A stretch of DNA of 24,516 bases from the IMG/VR virus record IMGVR_UViG_3300046511_000493, positions 1 to 24,516 of that record. The stretch is one strand, 5' to 3'. Shown here piece after piece: positions 7,867 through 14,352 of the stretch. Every line of letters begins with the position of its first letter. Position 1 is the first letter of the stretch. Below the pieces are notes generated by a model. That model was not told where the DNA came from and ran no database searches. It saw only the letters and a list, made by a program, of their open reading frames with translations. The DNA comes from a virus. Position numbers and translations under genes: made by a program.

Positions 7867-8272
7867 TAGTGCGCGTGGCTTCCAAGAACTTGCCCAGTTC
7901 CTGGTGCTTCTTCAACAACTCTTCATTCGACAACGATGACAAGTCGTCGGTGTCCTCTTGGACCTTCAACGTGGTCTGTGGACCGTGGCCGGTTCTATCG
8001 AGGAGTTTGAACGCCGTGTCTGCGAGCACGCGGTCCGTGGCCGTGGCGAAGACTTCCCGGAGGGCTTCGATAGCCGACTCCTGGAGAGCGAGGAGCGCGC
8101 GCTCAATCTGTTCCTTGGCGGCTGGGATGCTCCCACCGTGAAGGACGCAAACCGAGGAGCCTGTGACAGCGGCACGCATGCATGGACTACCACGCTGGGT
8201 GATGAACTGACACAGTAACTTTTGCTCGGTGGTGGCCGTGCTCGGGTTGAGCGTTTCGAAGAGGCTACCCAT
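7823..8272 (-). CDS. Candidate small terminase subunit with Cys/His (HGG) motif
   Basis: This 149-residue protein directly precedes large terminase, where the DNA-recognising small subunit is normally encoded. The N-terminal part has Cys21, Cys31, Cys42 and CVLHGG (His45), a C...C...CxxHGG arrangement seen in phage terminase-associated proteins and likely to bind zinc. The middle (about 52-95) is a long helical segment, and the C terminus is charged and helical. The ATG at 8272 has no clear ribosome site, but no other start is available before an in-frame stop. It probably binds a packaging site, perhaps in the repeat region just upstream. Confidence 0.62.
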   Translation of the reverse strand: MGSLFETLNPSTATTEQKLLCQFITQRGSPCMRAAVTGSSVCVLHGGSIPAAKEQIERALLALQESAIEALREVFATATDRVLADTAFKLLDRTGHGPQTTLKVQEDTDDLSSLSNEELLKKHQELGKFLEATRTNGTIVLGPNSGTTH

Positions 8273-8426
8273 TGGCGAGGTAGACGGTACCTCGACCCGA
8301 GGCGGAGCGCAAGCGTGGGCGCCATCCCGATTCCCGAGGGTGTTGACGCCTTACGGATCTGGATCACGAGGGTAATGGAGATCAGTAATGGAATGGGTGC
8401 GCGTTTGTTGGGGCATTTCCCTACTA

Positions 8427-8453
8427 TTACTCTTCTTACTCTTCTTACTCTTA
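8427..8453. repeat. Three tandem 9-base units (TTACTCTTC), iteron-like
   Basis: Copies lie at 8427-8435, 8436-8444 and 8445-8453, the last base of the third being A. The minus strand reads GAAGAGTAA, so the heptamer GAGTAAG occurs twice here (8435-8441 and 8444-8450). Three more copies lie in the opposite orientation near 8590-8640. The cluster lies in the 393-base gap between the primase-helicase and terminase genes. Tandem short repeats beside AT-rich DNA are typical of replication origins and of multi-site regulator or terminase binding regions. Confidence 0.85.
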
Positions 8454-8477
8454 TTTATATAAGTAGTAATAGGTATA
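8451..8477. other. AT-rich tract next to the repeats, possible unwinding element
   Basis: About 27 bases from 8451 contain only A, T and a few G, in a genome that is otherwise GC-rich. The stretch abuts the tandem 9-base units and is followed by nine C in a row (8478-8486). CTATTAC at 8424-8430 and GTAATAG at 8466-8472 form an inverted repeat around it. This could be a DNA unwinding element of an origin. On the minus strand the TATATAA/TATAAA part could instead be the -10 of a late promoter, though no matching -35 box is visible. Confidence 0.45.
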
Positions 8478-8560
8478 CCCCCCCCCGGTAGCCGTGCCCC
8501 TTACCCCTCCGGGCACTGCTGGGTAATGGACAGTAAGACGGTAAGATCGCAAAATCCCTA

Positions 8561-8577
8561 GCGTTTTCGCAAAACGC
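8561..8577. other. Small perfect hairpin GCGTTTT-cgc-AAAACGC
   Basis: A 7-base perfect inverted repeat with a 3-base loop lies 89 bases past the end of the primase-helicase gene, in the direction of its transcription. It could act as a weak terminator for that gene, a protein-binding dyad or an origin hairpin. No long T-run follows it on either strand. Confidence 0.4.
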
Positions 8578-8588
8578 AGCCAAAAGAA

Positions 8589-8641
8589 GAGTAAGGGTGC
8601 CGAGTAAGAGTCGCCCGATTTCCCACAAACTGCTGAGTAAG
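8589..8641 (+). repeat. Three dispersed GAGTAAG copies, opposite to the tandem units
   Basis: Exact heptamers lie at 8589-8595, 8602-8608 and 8635-8641. Two shortened GTAAGA units stand at 8533 and 8541. Together with the left cluster at least five exact GAGTAAG copies occupy about 215 bases of non-coding DNA, where chance would give far fewer than one. The opposed orientation of the two clusters resembles a two-armed binding region. Confidence 0.8.
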
Positions 8642-8665
8642 ACTCCATTTTTAGTGCTCCCACTC

Positions 8666-10732
8666 TCACTTCTCAAAGTCTAAACTGACCTGCGGTCCTT
8701 CGTAGCCCACAACTGTTTTGCCTTCGTGCCAGAGCCGTTTGGATTTGTACCCCAGCCGCTGCATGATTTCGCTGATGCGTATGCTCCCATATCTATCCCT
8801 TCTTGGTATCTCTATCTGTAAAAAGTCCCAAATATCGGAGGTTATGACACGCACTCTGCCAGTACTCGTGGCCCCAGCGGCAGCCAACAATCGCATAATG
8901 GGTTCTTCCCACGCGTCTCGTTCCCTTCGAGCGTCTTGCCTCCGTCCCGCCTCGGCCCATAATGACTTCGGAAGCCGGATGGACTCTCCTCCTCGGGACC
9001 GATGCGCGGCTTCGGCCCATAGCTGGTCACGCACCGTGCGCAGCCCTTTGATATTCAAGTCAGATACTTCCACCGGCCAGAACCTCCGGTTCCCAGTCGG
9101 GTCTGTCAAGTAGGTCTGGCTATTCGTGGTTCCCACGAGCACGAATTGTCGAGCGCGTTCCACCGGCAACCGTGCGTAGGCCATGCGCGCTGGGCCATCC
9201 ACTTGGCGACTCAACATCGCCTTCAACTGTTCAATCTCCGCCTTCCGTTTGCCCGCCATATCCGCCGCTTCCACAATCCATTTGCCCAGTGTACCCTCGA
9301 TGAGCCGCTGGCTGGAGACATTCAAGGGGAGGTCGTCACAGAACCACGCCTTGTCTGGACATAACGTCGCGAGTGTCGTGCTCTTCTCCACGCCCTGGCC
9401 CGACTCCAGCACGAGCATCTCATCATACTTACACCCAGGCTCATCAATGCGCCGCACCGCCGCCATCAAGAAGATCGACGACACCGCTTGCAGATACTCG
9501 CTATCCTCTGCCCCGGCATAATCACGCAACCACGTGTTCACCCTCGGGATGCCGTCCCACACCAGACCATCCAGGTATATCTTGACGGGGTGGAATCCAT
9601 TCTTCCACGCGAGGTGCTTGATGCTCTTCTCGAAGAACTCTGCCGTGGGACGGAAGTGGAACTCACTGTCAATACGAAACCAGAGGTCACTCAACTGGCG
9701 GTCCTGGAGGGGCTGGCCACCAATCAACAACACATCACTGAATTCGTTGTAGCTCAATTCCACTTCGCATAGCTCCACCGCCCGTCGCACGTTCTCCAGG
9801 CTATCACGGAGAATGACGCCTTCCCCATTCCGCAGGAAGTCTTGCTCACGGCCCAGCCATTCGTGGATCCGGTCCACGACCTTCTTGCCCAGTGGGCCCA
9901 GCGATTTCGCTAGCGCCGGGCCACCTTTCACCTTCTCGCGCACATCCGTCAATCGGCGTGCGGTCGATTCGACCGTCATGCGGATGTCCTGGGTGTCTTG
10001 GTTCTTCGTGTAGCCCAGGATGGCCTCGCCGATGCGCACCACGTCTTCCACGTCCAGGCCCAGGCGCAACAGCGTCCCAGCATACGCCAGACGCACCTCA
10101 TGGGTGAACCCTCGGGTCCCGAGGTGGCGGGCCAAGAGCATGGCGATGGCCGCGTGGGTGACGGCCACCTTGAGCACCAGTGCGGCGATATGGGCTGGGC
10201 TTCCATCGCGCACGAACTCCAGCGGCTCACGGTGCGCGTCGGTTTTGTCTTCCCAGACGGAGGGTGGCGCCATCGATTGGAGGCCAATGGAGCCGTCCGT
10301 CTTCGTGCCTCGAATCTCGATGAGGGTGGTTTTGTCCACATCCTCAAACTTGAATGAGGCGAGTGGCTCATTGGTGGTATAGAAACAGTGGCTGACGCGT
10401 TTGCCTGCGCGGCCATATACGAACTCGGTGGTGGGAAGAAGCTTGATGGCGATGTCGATGCCGCCAGGCCAGTCGATATCGATGTCGCTCAGATGGCGTC
10501 CAGGGCTGATTTCAACGCCGGTCATCAGCCCCACGCGCATCCCCGGTCGGAAGGCTTCTAACGGATAGGCGGCAGTGGGCCAGTCCTTCTCCCTCGGACC
10601 CTTCTGGTCGCCAATAGTGGGCCAGAAGACACAACGATAGTTTTGATTGAGGTAGTAGGCGACGAGTTTGTCGGGCGGGAGTTGTTTGGGTGACGTCATG
10701 TCACCAGCATGTTCATCATCACGGGTCCTCAT
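8666..10732 (-). CDS. Primase-polymerase/helicase, VirE/VapE-like
   Basis: The 688-residue replication protein has an N-terminal prim-pol domain with the metal-binding aspartates in SDIDIDWP (82-89) and the SHCFY element (114-118). Its C-terminal helicase half has the phage/VapE signature, including a P-loop region LESGQGVEKST (about 443-453) and the strongly conserved element ending TGNRRFWPV. It probably makes primers and unwinds DNA at the phage origin. The P-loop has Glu449 where the family normally has Gly before Lys. The start is ambiguous: ATG at 10732 has GGAAGG almost touching it, and ATG at 10699 is an alternative. It is transcribed away from the early operon and towards the terminase genes. 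Confidence 0.88.
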   Translation of the reverse strand: MRTRDDEHAGDMTSPKQLPPDKLVAYYLNQNYRCVFWPTIGDQKGPREKDWPTAAYPLEAFRPGMRVGLMTGVEISPGRHLSDIDIDWPGGIDIAIKLLPTTEFVYGRAGKRVSHCFYTTNEPLASFKFEDVDKTTLIEIRGTKTDGSIGLQSMAPPSVWEDKTDAHREPLEFVRDGSPAHIAALVLKVAVTHAAIAMLLARHLGTRGFTHEVRLAYAGTLLRLGLDVEDVVRIGEAILGYTKNQDTQDIRMTVESTARRLTDVREKVKGGPALAKSLGPLGKKVVDRIHEWLGREQDFLRNGEGVILRDSLENVRRAVELCEVELSYNEFSDVLLIGGQPLQDRQLSDLWFRIDSEFHFRPTAEFFEKSIKHLAWKNGFHPVKIYLDGLVWDGIPRVNTWLRDYAGAEDSEYLQAVSSIFLMAAVRRIDEPGCKYDEMLVLESGQGVEKSTTLATLCPDKAWFCDDLPLNVSSQRLIEGTLGKWIVEAADMAGKRKAEIEQLKAMLSRQVDGPARMAYARLPVERARQFVLVGTTNSQTYLTDPTGNRRFWPVEVSDLNIKGLRTVRDQLWAEAAHRSRGGESIRLPKSLWAEAGRRQDARRERDAWEEPIMRLLAAAGATSTGRVRVITSDIWDFLQIEIPRRDRYGSIRISEIMQRLGYKSKRLWHEGKTVVGYEGPQVSLDFEK

Positions 10733-10827
10733 CCTTCCGCGTGTGGATTGAGAAATTTGACCCGGTCATCATTCAACGGGATGAGCGCCGAACAATCGAG
10801 GGCGGAGCGACCGCGACCGGGACCGCT

Positions 10828-10856
10828 ACGATACCGGAGTTTCACCCCAGAAACAA
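10828..10856 (-). promoter_or_regulatory. Candidate promoter for the leftward primase gene
   Basis: On the minus strand TTGTTT (10856-10851) and TATCGT (10833-10828) are separated by 17 bases, a partial match to a sigma-70 promoter. It would start transcription about 90-120 bases before the primase-helicase start. The match is modest and no other minus-strand candidate stood out. Confidence 0.25.
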
Positions 10857-10949
10857 TGGGCATTTTCAGGATCGTCGTCGCGCACTCCGTCGTCGGACCG
10901 AGGCACCGTCCCAGTCATCATTTCGTTTCAGTTTCGTCCCAAATAAGTA

Positions 10950-10978
10950 TTGCGCTCCTCCTCCGGCTTCGCTAGACT
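10950..10978 (+). promoter_or_regulatory. Candidate early rightward promoter
   Basis: TTGCGC (10950-10955) and TAGACT (10973-10978) with a 17-base spacer form a partial sigma-70-like promoter. It lies 42 bases before the first early gene and just upstream of direct repeats that could be operator sites. This is the only sizeable gap before the rightward operon, so a promoter is expected here. Confidence 0.4.
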
Positions 10979-10981
10979 CCG

Positions 10982-11003
10982 TTCGTTACTTCGTTTCGTT
11001 ACT
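10982..11003. repeat. Direct repeat TTCGTTACT x2 in the early leader
   Basis: Two exact 9-base copies start 13 bases apart (10982-10990 and 10995-11003), just past the candidate -10 box and before the AAAGGAGAG ribosome site. TTACTC at the end of the second copy is also the core of the repeats at 8427-8453, so one regulator could touch both regions. This placement suits an operator. Confidence 0.5.
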
Positions 11004-11019
11004 CAAAAGGAGAGTCTTG

Positions 11020-11364
11020 ATGGCTGACATCGAAACCGTGGAACCCACGACTATCACGCTCACGCTGAAGAAGATCGGGAAGGGCAGGTTGTTCTACGAG
11101 AATGAGAACAACCGCGCTGCTGGCCGTATCCCTGCCACCTGGTTCGCGGGTGAGCCGGAGACGGTGGAGATGACTGCGCCGTTTGCTCCGCCGTCGTTGG
11201 TGGTGCCGAAGCCGAATGAGACGCCGGAAGTGGCGCAGGCACGCGCCGTCCTCAAGGCGTTCAACGCAGAGCGGAAGGAAGCCCGCGAGAAGGCACGCGT
11301 GGCGAAGGGTCTGCCGGCGAAGGGTGAGAAGACGGCTGGGAAGAAGGCGAAGGGCAAGAAGTAA
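11020..11364 (+). CDS. First early gene, small lysine-rich-tailed protein
   Basis: The 114-residue protein begins MADIETVEPTTITLTLKKIG and starts at an ATG preceded by AAAGGAGAG, the best ribosome site of the early region. The first 60 residues alternate hydrophobic and polar residues, suggesting beta strands. The last 25 residues are almost all Lys, Gly and Ala (AKGEKTAGKKAKGKK), a tail typical of nucleic-acid-binding proteins. A strong hairpin follows the gene. No family is recognised with certainty; small proteins opening with an ITLTLKK-like strand are common in phage early regions. High expression is inferred from the ribosome site and first position. Confidence 0.75.
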   Translation: MADIETVEPTTITLTLKKIGKGRLFYENENNRAAGRIPATWFAGEPETVEMTAPFAPPSLVVPKPNETPEVAQARAVLKAFNAERKEAREKARVAKGLPAKGEKTAGKKAKGKK

Positions 11365-11380
11365 GATCGTCGCCGTCGCG

Positions 11381-11409
11381 CCCCACGGGAGCCCACCACT
11401 CCCGTGGGG
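11381..11409 (+). terminator. Strong hairpin after the first early gene
   Basis: CCCCACGGGAG (11381-11391) and CTCCCGTGGGG (11399-11409) form a perfect 11-base stem with a 7-base loop, 17 bases after the stop codon. No run of T follows directly, so this may be a partial terminator, an RNA-processing site or a stabiliser of the upstream message. A second small stem (CGCCC/GGGCG, 11429-11443) follows before the next gene. Confidence 0.55.
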
Positions 11410-11464
11410 TGCGTATCTATTACTTTATCGCCCGCAATGGGCGTGGTTCCCGAAAGGTTGAACG

Positions 11465-11743
11465 ATGTCGTCTGAAGTCTACACACGCGCCCTCCCTCCC
11501 ACCTACACTGAAACGCTCCGCGACACGTTTGCGCGGACCGCGATGCATGCCCTTCTCCTGGATGGGGAGGAAGGTGTGCAGAACCTCAGTGGTCCACTCC
11601 CGTCGATCATCGCTGAGCTGGCCTACGATATGGCCGAGGTAATGATCCAGGAACGGATGAAGCGACTGATGCAACGCCAGGAAACGCGTCACCAGGAACT
11701 TCTCGCCCTCGCGGACCTGTCAGAGAACCGAGGTGGGAAATGA
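11465..11743 (+). CDS. Hypothetical early protein, 92 residues
   Basis: The protein is mainly helical, with a charged C-terminal half (MIQERMKRLMQRQETRHQEL) that may form a coiled coil. It starts at ATG 11465 with AAAGG upstream and ends overlapping the next gene by ATGA. No family is recognised. It opens the long translationally coupled chain of the early operon. Confidence 0.7.
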   Translation: MSSEVYTRALPPTYTETLRDTFARTAMHALLLDGEEGVQNLSGPLPSIIAELAYDMAEVMIQERMKRLMQRQETRHQELLALADLSENRGGK

Positions 11744-11946
11744 AACTGGCCCTTACGATCCAACAGCGTGGTCGTCGCCGTCCGATGCGGTTCGAGGCGG
11801 AGTGCTCGGAGTCGCTGACGATTTCCCAGATGCGGCAGTTGTGGGAGGTCGAACAGATCCTCAATGGACTGCCGGCGAACCTGCGTGTACATATTGAGAT
11901 TTCCGAGACCGCCCTGGGACGGCTGGATATCAAGAAGGAGGAGTGA
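11740..11946 (+). CDS. Hypothetical early protein, 68 residues
   Basis: The start overlaps the upstream stop (ATGA). It has a basic strand-forming N terminus (MKLALTIQQRGRRRPMRFEA) and a central helix (SQMRQLWEVEQILNGL). No cysteine motif or membrane segment is visible, and the family is unknown. Confidence 0.65.
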   Translation: MKLALTIQQRGRRRPMRFEAECSESLTISQMRQLWEVEQILNGLPANLRVHIEISETALGRLDIKKEE

Positions 11947-11947
11947 G

Positions 11948-12184
11948 ATGGAGGACTGTCTCAGCTGTAAGAAGCCCCGTTGTGCGGATTGTGGGTTCTG
12001 CCACGAGTGTGATGGGCGGGTCATTTCCGCCCTCCTCGAAGGACTACCGGAGCCGATCCAGGAACTGTTGCTCCACGCGCTGGTCTATGGTGCGGTGGAA
12101 GTGCGACGGCCAACGCGTGAAGAGGTTCGGAAGATCACGAAGGAACAGCTGGCTCAGATGGTTGTCGGTGGACGGCCCCAGTGA
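11948..12184 (+). CDS. Small zinc-binding-type protein, unknown function
   Basis: The 78-residue protein opens with six cysteines and a histidine in about 18 residues (CLSCKKPRCADCGFCHEC), enough for one or two zinc sites. A helical body follows. ATG 11948 is one base past the upstream stop, with AAGGAGGAG just before it. A DNA- or protein-binding role is plausible, but no family is recognised. Confidence 0.68.
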   Translation: MEDCLSCKKPRCADCGFCHECDGRVISALLEGLPEPIQELLLHALVYGAVEVRRPTREEVRKITKEQLAQMVVGGRPQ

Positions 12185-12384
12185 GCACTATTGTCGAGTT
12201 GGATGCCGGAGCCGTCGCCTGGGAACTCCAGCAGTTGGTTCGTGCCTTCCTAGAGGTGGCGCATGAACTGCCGGCGAAGTTCCCACCCGAACGAGCATTT
12301 GCCCTCGGGTTGGCGGCGGGAGCCGTGGCCCAGGCACGCGCCCAGTGGATTCAAGAACATGCGCCGGAGGAGACCGTTCAGTGA
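12181..12384 (+). CDS. Hypothetical early protein, 67 residues, GTG start
   Basis: GTG at 12181 overlaps the previous stop (GTGA). The product is alanine-rich and helical throughout (AFALGLAAGAVAQARAQW), acidic at the end and without cysteines. The family is unknown. Coding status rests on the tight overlaps on both sides. Confidence 0.6.
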   Translation: MSTIVELDAGAVAWELQQLVRAFLEVAHELPAKFPPERAFALGLAAGAVAQARAQWIQEHAPEETVQ

Positions 12385-12656
12385 AACGCAATTTGTCGGC
12401 GCTCAACTCGCAACATACGAGGGCGCTCAAGAAGCGTACCAAGCGGAACTTGCAACGGATCCAAGCCACCCTCGATGCGGGTATTGAGGCGGCTGTTGAA
12501 ACGCCTGTCGTCCGTATTACCATTTCCGGCCCACAAGGAACAGGCAAGACGAAGATCGCAGAGTTCCTTCATGCGGTCGCCCCATTCATCAATCTGCGTG
12601 GCAATACGCTCTACAAAACCATCAACGTGATAATCATCGAGGAGACCACCGAGTGA
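12381..12656 (+). CDS. Mini P-loop NTPase-like protein
   Basis: The 91-residue protein starts at a GTG that overlaps the previous stop. It has a basic helical N terminus, a strand (VVRITIS), a perfect Walker A loop GPQGTGKT (50-57) with the following helix, and a hydrophobic strand ending in two glutamates (VIIIEE, 83-88) that looks like a Walker B element. The whole nucleotide-binding core is compressed into about 45 residues, with no room for a normal AAA or kinase domain. Similar tiny P-loop proteins occur in phage early regions. A partner protein may complete the site. Function unknown. Confidence 0.72.
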   Translation: MKRNLSALNSQHTRALKKRTKRNLQRIQATLDAGIEAAVETPVVRITISGPQGTGKTKIAEFLHAVAPFINLRGNTLYKTINVIIIEETTE

Positions 12657-12967
12657 TCACGAAGTTCCTAGAGATTCGAGACCGAGGCACGCTCATTCCC
12701 GCCCTCGCGATTGAGATCAGTAAGTATGACCATCGCCTCGCGTGGCGTGCCGGCTTTGGGGAGCAGCGGTCTATCCTCTTGCTCAATCTCGCGAAGATGA
12801 CGATGCAGCATGACCCCTATGAGTGGAACCCTCGCGAGGGTCGCACGATGAAGATAGCCCACCAGTTCATTCGTGAACGGTGGGACGTCATCACCGAGAG
12901 TGACGTCATCGACGTGGAGTACATCCTGAGCGAGACCATTTCGAAGAAGACGCCGGAGGTCAAATGA
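12653..12967 (+). CDS. Conserved phage protein of unknown function, 104 residues
   Basis: GTG at 12653 overlaps the previous stop. The pattern FLEIRDRGTLIPALAIEI, then an RAGFG element, DPYEWNPREGRTMKIAH and ESDVIDVEYILSE, matches a protein I recognise from many phages of Gram-negative hosts, but without known function. It is compact, mixed alpha/beta and has no obvious catalytic motif. Confidence 0.72.
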   Translation: MITKFLEIRDRGTLIPALAIEISKYDHRLAWRAGFGEQRSILLLNLAKMTMQHDPYEWNPREGRTMKIAHQFIRERWDVITESDVIDVEYILSETISKKTPEVK

Positions 12968-12993
12968 GCAAAATTGACGCGGTGCTCAAATGA
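12964..12993 (+). CDS. Nine-codon minigene (MSKIDAVLK) between two ATGA overlaps
   Basis: The ATG at 12964 overlaps the upstream stop and the TGA at 12991-12993 overlaps the start of the next gene, so this 9-residue frame links two genes in an unbroken chain of coupled translation. TCAAATGAG is repeated at both junctions. It may be a coupling leader, or the remains of a deleted or duplicated gene end. Confidence 0.4.
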   Translation: MSKIDAVLK

Positions 12994-13226
12994 GACTCGA
13001 TGCCCATCGACGGTCGCTGCGACACAAGAACAAGTGCCACCGTTCGATTGTCTGGCTCAACGGCATCGATGTGACGATGCGATGCTTTGTCGCGGATACG
13101 CGGACAGGGATGGTCTGGTGTTTCCGACTCAATGCCGCCGGCAAGGAATACGTGGACCGTCGAAGTGACCAAGTGGCGCGGGAACAACTCCATGGGCGCG
13201 TGCGGGTCACCCGGAGGGAACGATGA
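12990..13226 (+). CDS. Hypothetical basic protein, 78 residues
   Basis: The start overlaps the minigene stop. The protein has an Arg/His/Lys-rich N terminus followed by strand-rich sequence (SIVWLNGIDVTMRCFVAD, then TGMVWCFRLNA) and a basic end. It could be a small beta-barrel binding nucleic acid, which is inference only. It overlaps the next gene by ATGA. Confidence 0.62.
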   Translation: MRLDAHRRSLRHKNKCHRSIVWLNGIDVTMRCFVADTRTGMVWCFRLNAAGKEYVDRRSDQVAREQLHGRVRVTRRER

Positions 13227-13642
13227 CGAAACAGAGTGAGATTCCAAGCAAAGAAGCCAACCGTATCCATGTTCCGAAGGAGCTTGTCCTTGAACAAGGT
13301 GACGCGGCTAGAGCACTCTCAGAGGCACAGCAGCAGATCGCCGCACTGACTGGCGAAGTCGCCGCGCTCAAGCACGGGCAACAGGTGCTAATGGGCGAAC
13401 GTGCACACCTCGTCAAGCAACTAGAAGCCCGGTCTATCGAGGTCAGTAGAGCACAAGACCTGATCTTCCGAATGGGCGTGGAAGCCAATACGCTACTGAC
13501 TGAACGCAATGAGGCACGCACGCAGCGCGACCTACTGACCGGAGTCAACGCCCGTGTCTCTGACTTGCTCGTGGCTGTGACTGATGAGCGTGACAAGTTC
13601 AAGGCCCTGTGGGAAGCGATCCATGCCAGACCTCAAGCGTGA
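13223..13642 (+). CDS. Coiled-coil protein, 139 residues
   Basis: After a short polar N terminus the protein is one long helix with heptad spacing from about residue 30 to 130 (ALSEAQQQIAALTGEVAALK and following). No catalytic motif or membrane segment is visible. Directly downstream, and overlapping by 20 bases, is a gene for a tiny membrane protein, so the pair could act together at the membrane; that is inference. The start overlaps the upstream stop by ATGA. Confidence 0.7.
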   Translation: MTKQSEIPSKEANRIHVPKELVLEQGDAARALSEAQQQIAALTGEVAALKHGQQVLMGERAHLVKQLEARSIEVSRAQDLIFRMGVEANTLLTERNEARTQRDLLTGVNARVSDLLVAVTDERDKFKALWEAIHARPQA

Positions 13643-13730
13643 AGCTGAGAAGTGGTTCCTGGCTGGACTCCTCCTCGCGATGGCCGCGTTCATCCTCTGG
13701 CAATGGTGGGGACACTGGTGGAACGAATGA
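13623..13730 (+). CDS. 35-residue tryptophan-rich single-span membrane protein
   Basis: The frame starts at ATG 13623 inside the end of the coiled-coil gene and ends at TGA 13728-13730, overlapping the next start by ATGA. It has a short charged N terminus (MPDLKREAEK), a hydrophobic stretch of about 17 residues (WFLAGLLLAMAAFILW), and a C-terminal WQWWGHWWNE with five tryptophans. Charges predict an in/out transmembrane protein. Small holin-like, superinfection-exclusion or host-modulating peptides have this build, but no family is recognised. Coding status is supported by overlaps at both ends and by the distinctive composition. Confidence 0.6.
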   Translation: MPDLKREAEKWFLAGLLLAMAAFILWQWWGHWWNE

Positions 13731-14095
13731 CCAAGACCTTCGAGACCGGCTGCGAGATGCTTGAGGTAACAAGCATGAATCATCCTGACCCCTCGTGGAG
13801 CTACGCCGACAAGGCAGGTCATGTCCATCGTTGGTCCATCGAGAAGAAGGAGGATCGAGTCCAGTATGACCTACCCACGCTGATGTGGATCAAGGATGGG
13901 GAAGATGAAGAGGGGTTTGCCCTCGGTCACACCGAATGCCGCGTATGTAGAGAGCACGTGACGTCTGGATATACCGCCGACCTGTATCACGTCTTCATCC
14001 CAGGACCGCGATGGTATCGGATCGACGGGCAACGGGTCTCTGCCCAAGAGTATCACATACAGATGGCTGAAGAAGCCGCCAAGAACCCGTCATGA
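13727..14095 (+). CDS. Conserved phage protein of unknown function, 122 residues
   Basis: The start at 13727 overlaps the membrane-peptide stop; a longer frame to 13652 would run through that gene and is less likely. The sequence has a DKAGHVHRW element, a CRVCREHVTSGYTAD segment and a FIPGPRWYRIDG strand pair. This combination occurs in phage hypothetical proteins. The single CxxC with nearby His residues could bind metal. Function unknown. Confidence 0.7.
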   Translation: MTKTFETGCEMLEVTSMNHPDPSWSYADKAGHVHRWSIEKKEDRVQYDLPTLMWIKDGEDEEGFALGHTECRVCREHVTSGYTADLYHVFIPGPRWYRIDGQRVSAQEYHIQMAEEAAKNPS

Positions 14096-14352
14096 CGATC
14101 CCACGCGCACTTCTGAAACTCCTCGCACGCCATAGGCTTTGTGTCCACCCGGTCTACGCGGTGGAAGTGTTTCATTTCAGCCGTCCACGAGGCGATGGGA
14201 CGTATGCGGAAGGCGTCCGGTGCGGGCACCTCTGCAATCTCTGTCTCCACGAGGTGACGCTACCGCAGTGCCCAGCGCATCGGCAGGGTGACATCGCGCA
14301 TATCGATTCGATCTTTCAACTCTACGTTGTACCCAAGAAGGAGACCCAGTGA
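14092..14352 (+). CDS. Hypothetical Cys/His-containing protein, 86 residues
   Basis: ATG 14092 overlaps the upstream stop. CGHLCNLCLHEVTLPQCPAH (about residues 44-63) provides four cysteines and several histidines, enough for a zinc knuckle. The N terminus is basic and helical. The family is unknown. Confidence 0.62.
   Translation: MTIPRALLKLLARHRLCVHPVYAVEVFHFSRPRGDGTYAEGVRCGHLCNLCLHEVTLPQCPAHRQGDIAHIDSIFQLYVVPKKETQ

Noticed and set aside
8478-8486. Nine-C run as a slippage or phase-variation tract
   Set aside because: It lies in non-coding DNA with no gene to switch.
8222-8491. 89-codon plus-strand frame across the terminase-proximal gap
   Set aside because: Its end is read from the repeat tract (LLTLLTLIYISS), and it has no ribosome site or homology signal.
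8451-8676. Two overlapping minus-strand frames of about 72 codons in the repeat region
   Set aside because: Both are products of the repeat and low-complexity DNA and lack proper start signals; the region is better explained as control DNA.
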